From assembly GCA_964645825.1 (NCBI GenBank), contig CAZXZY010000004.1, positions 1 to 41,783 of the forward strand: DNA of 41,783 bases, given 5' to 3'. Shown here in pieces: positions 40,562 through 41,783 of the stretch; position 1 is the stretch's first letter; each line of letters opens with the position of its first letter. The notes beneath the pieces are model-generated. The model saw only the letters and a list, made by a program, of their open reading frames with translations. It did not search any database and had not been told where the DNA came from. Source of the DNA: JABIAL01 sp964645825. GTDB taxonomy: Bacteria > Patescibacteriota > Patescibacteriia > UBA1558 > GWA2-36-10. A program made the position numbers and the translations under genes.

Positions 40562-40607
40562 AAAAAACACCCAAACGTCTTTGCATGTAGCAAAAACGAG
40601 TGGGTGT
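40562..40607 (-). terminator. Terminator of the 40611 gene
   Basis: On the minus strand ACACCCA (40601-40607) pairs with TGGGTGT (40567-40573), with an inner CG(T)TTTGC / GCAAA(G)ACG stem, followed by TTTTTA. It starts 4 nt after the gene's stop and stands back to back with the plus-strand terminator. Confidence 0.8.
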
Positions 40608-40610
40608 GAG

Positions 40611-40910
40611 TTACTTAGTAGCCCATTTTCCAACTTCCTTGAAGATCACTGATAGGCAGAAGAAGAAAAGAGCTCCAATTGCCAGTAGAAGCACAGTCAG
40701 ACCAATGAGCACAGCGATTTGCAGCCAGAACTGTTCTCCGTTCTTCACCATGCTCTCATTGGCTGTAGCAGCAAAAAATGACATATTGCTCATGAAGCTG
40801 AACTTCCAGCTCATGGCTGCGGGCCAAGCAAGACCTACACAGGCTACCAGAGTTATCATGGCTGGGACAAAAGTGAACCACTTTTTGGTTTTTACATGAG
40901 TAGGTCTCAT
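40611..40910 (-). CDS. Small two-helix membrane protein, unknown family
   Basis: The protein has 99 residues from the ATG at 40910, fixed by AAGGAGGGC a few nt upstream; the longer frame to 41057 crosses the promoter and is not real. It starts MRPTHVKTKKW. A first transmembrane helix (about 12-30, FVPAMITLVACVGLAWPAA) is followed by a loop of about 35 residues and a second helix (IAVLIGLTVLLLAIGALFFF). No family is recognised. It is a single-gene unit with its own strong promoter and terminator, G+C-richer than its surroundings. Confidence 0.7.
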   Translation of the reverse strand: MRPTHVKTKKWFTFVPAMITLVACVGLAWPAAMSWKFSFMSNMSFFAATANESMVKNGEQFWLQIAVLIGLTVLLLAIGALFFFCLSVIFKEVGKWATK

Positions 40911-40952
40911 AATGCCCTCCTTATTTTTTGTTAAATGTTCATTAATTATATA

Positions 40953-40981
40953 ACCATAGCATATAATCATATTTTTGTCAA
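40953..40981 (-). promoter_or_regulatory. Promoter of the 40611 gene
   Basis: A perfect TTGACA (40976-40981, complement), 17 nt, TATGGT (40953-40958). The leader has ATTAATGAACATT, near-identical to that of the 37132 gene, then AAGGAGG. Confidence 0.8.
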
Positions 40982-41038
40982 GGAGATAGGGGGCGTTAAT
41001 AAAAATTTGTGCTAATCTTAGCTTTAATATTCTAAAAT

Positions 41039-41067
41039 ATGACAATTTAAAGTTCAATATGTATAAT
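41039..41067 (+). promoter_or_regulatory. Promoter of the 42-residue protein gene at 41104
   Basis: ATGACA (41039-41044), 17 nt, TATAAT (41062-41067). The leader of about 30 nt ends in TTGGAGGC, an SD 8 nt before the ATG. Confidence 0.65.
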
Positions 41068-41103
41068 TAATAGTGATATATGTACATTTTTTGGAGGCTT
41101 ATT

Positions 41104-41232
41104 ATGTTTAGTGTGCCAACAGCAATAGAAAGAAGGTGGGCATTGATCTTTGTGCTAGTGGCTCTAATGTGCCTAGAAAAACAGGTCAAATATTTGATCC
41201 TGAATATTTTGTACAAAATGCACCTATACTAA
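41104..41232 (+). CDS. Small membrane protein (42 residues), unknown family
   Basis: It starts MFSVPTAIERRWALIFVLVA. One transmembrane helix (ALIFVLVALMCL) is followed by a Lys/Leu-rich amphipathic tail ending KMHLY. GGAGG lies at the right distance, with a promoter upstream and a terminator (41245-41279) downstream, so this is a complete gene unit despite its size. It is read independently of the CsoR-like gene that follows. Confidence 0.65.
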   Translation: MFSVPTAIERRWALIFVLVALMCLEKQVKYLILNILYKMHLY

Positions 41233-41244
41233 GTTGCAGCAATA

Positions 41245-41279
41245 AATCATGTCTAGGCTTCATCTTGGCATGATTTTTT
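41245..41279 (+). terminator. Terminator of the 41104 gene
   Basis: AATCATG (41245-41251) pairs with CATGATT (41269-41275) around a 17-nt loop, followed by TTTT. Confidence 0.7.
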
Positions 41280-41292
41280 ATTAAAAGGAGGC

Positions 41293-41335
41293 TGGACAAA
41301 GTAAGGAGGTGTGTTATAATACCCATAGGGGGTAT
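41293..41335 (+). promoter_or_regulatory. Promoter and CsoR-type operator of the repressor-trxA operon
   Basis: TGGACA (41293-41298), 16 nt, TATAAT (41315-41320). ATACCC (41319-41324) and GGGTAT (41330-41335), 5 nt apart, form the G-tract inverted repeat typical of CsoR/FrmR operators. It overlaps the -10 box and start site, so binding should block transcription: likely autoregulation. Confidence 0.75.
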
Positions 41336-41350
41336 AAATAAAGAAAAAAC

Positions 41351-41611
41351 ATGGAAAATAAATGTGATCCACAAAAAATATTAGCTCGTTTACATCGAAT
41401 AGAGGGTCAGGTAAGGTCTATAGAGAAGATGTATCAAGAAAAACGAGAAATAGAGGAGATAGTTAGAGTCGTTCTAGCTGCTCGCGCTTCTTTAAGCTCG
41501 GTAACTAAAATGTTAATTAATGATAAGGTGCATGGTTGTTTTGATGGTAAACAAGTTACTGATAAAAAAGAGATGGAAAAATTAATAGATATTTTATTTG
41601 ACGTTAATTAA
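41351..41611 (+). CDS. CsoR/FrmR-family transcriptional repressor with altered ligand residues
   Basis: The protein has 86 residues, all-helical. The family signature ARLHRIEGQVRSIEKM is at 12-27, followed by VVLAARASLSSVTKML. In copper-sensing CsoR the ligands are Cys-x(24)-His-x(3)-Cys. Here the aligned positions are Ile34, Lys59 and Cys63, with His61 and Cys5 as other possible ligands. It therefore probably does not sense Cu(I) in the usual way; it may sense another metal, an aldehyde or a sulfur species. It lies just ahead of trxA, and the operator in its promoter fits autoregulation. Confidence 0.88.
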   Translation: MENKCDPQKILARLHRIEGQVRSIEKMYQEKREIEEIVRVVLAARASLSSVTKMLINDKVHGCFDGKQVTDKKEMEKLIDILFDVN

Positions 41612-41637
41612 ATTTTTAATAAATTAATAAAAAACAT

Positions 41638-41783
41638 ATGGCACAAGAATTAAATGATCAAAATTTCGCAAGCGAAGTAAAAGAATTCAAGGGCGTGGTC
41701 TTGGTGGATTTTTATGCTCCATGGTGCGGACCTTGTAAAATGCAAGGACCAATCATTGATGAGCTAGCCGAAGATTTTAAAGG
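41638..41783 (+). CDS. trxA: Thioredoxin (partial, runs off the window)
   Basis: The first 48 residues are visible, from the ATG at 41638. The active site APWCGPCKM is at about 28-36, after the FKGVVLVDFY strand. Thioredoxin reduces disulfides in the cytoplasm. No signal peptide is seen. It lies 26 nt after the CsoR-like gene and probably belongs to its regulon, hinting that the repressor responds to a thiol or sulfur signal. The 3' part is outside the window. Confidence 0.93.
   Translation, partial: MAQELNDQNFASEVKEFKGVVLVDFYAPWCGPCKMQGPIIDELAEDFK

Noticed and set aside
40911..41057. N-terminal extension of the 40611 gene by 49 codons
   Set aside because: It runs through the promoter and SD; the ATG at 40910 has a perfect SD.
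1..41783. CRISPR arrays, insertion sequences, prophage genes
   Set aside because: I saw no regularly spaced repeats, transposases, integrases or phage structural genes in the window.

Overview
The window is an AT-rich bacterial chromosome segment around the replication origin. It most likely comes from the Patescibacteria / Candidate Phyla Radiation (CPR). This is inferred from several things: very compact operons, short versions of YidC, a Mur ligase and RuvC, a cluster of small 'T4SS-pilin'-type membrane proteins of the kind typical of these lineages, a RodZ-like HTH-TM-Ig protein, and FemAB and DUF2061 genes beside dnaN. TGA is used as a stop (rnpA), so this is not a code-25 lineage (Gracilibacteria/Absconditabacteria). 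I cannot place it more finely without a search.

Layout. 1-5.7 kb: a minus-strand operon yebC-ruvC-glgA-GH57-APH kinase-P-loop kinase (Holliday-junction resolution plus alpha-glucan synthesis/turnover), ending in a terminator. 5.7-6.6 kb: a possible small RNA and a free-standing lipoprotein gene. 6.6-11.8 kb: minus strand, an AAA_28 ATPase, galU, an orphan sugar-binding lipoprotein and four tandem pilin-like genes, one with a large Cys-rich domain. 11.8-17.2 kb: cfa, tRNA-Ser, two O-antigen-ligase-like proteins and a flippase (surface polysaccharide). 17.2-28.8 kb: recA, rodZ-like, ftsK, rpoC, rpoB. 28.8-35.3 kb: DUF2061, MurE-like, zinc ribbon, FemX-like, ruvA, dnaN, dnaA. 35.3-37.1 kb: the putative oriC, then rpmH-rnpA-yidD-yidC on the plus strand. 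37.1-41.8 kb: small exported proteins, a degenerate lipid-kinase-like protein with a bactofilin, tRNA-Arg, a CNNM/CorC transporter with an unusual leader, and a CsoR-like repressor followed by a partial trxA.

How it works together. Housekeeping genes mostly lack Shine-Dalgarno (SD) sequences. Several (galU, AAA_28, dnaN, flippase) have a -10 box about 6 nt before the ATG, which predicts leaderless mRNAs. In contrast, four small exported proteins of unknown family (5943, 37132, 40611, 41104) each have their own strong promoter, a leader with a perfect SD, and usually their own terminator. DnaA boxes lie on both sides of dnaA, as in bipartite Bacillus-type origins.

The most unusual signals are in leaders. 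Upstream of the CNNM/CorC gene a -10 box is followed by a leaderless 15-codon ORF encoding ...EEPDPQEE..., then a competing anti-terminator/terminator pair. This resembles the logic of the Mg2+-sensing MgtL leader peptide of enterobacteria. The rpoBC operon likewise starts with a leaderless 9-codon ORF followed by a terminator-like hairpin. Both are inferences from sequence that can be tested.
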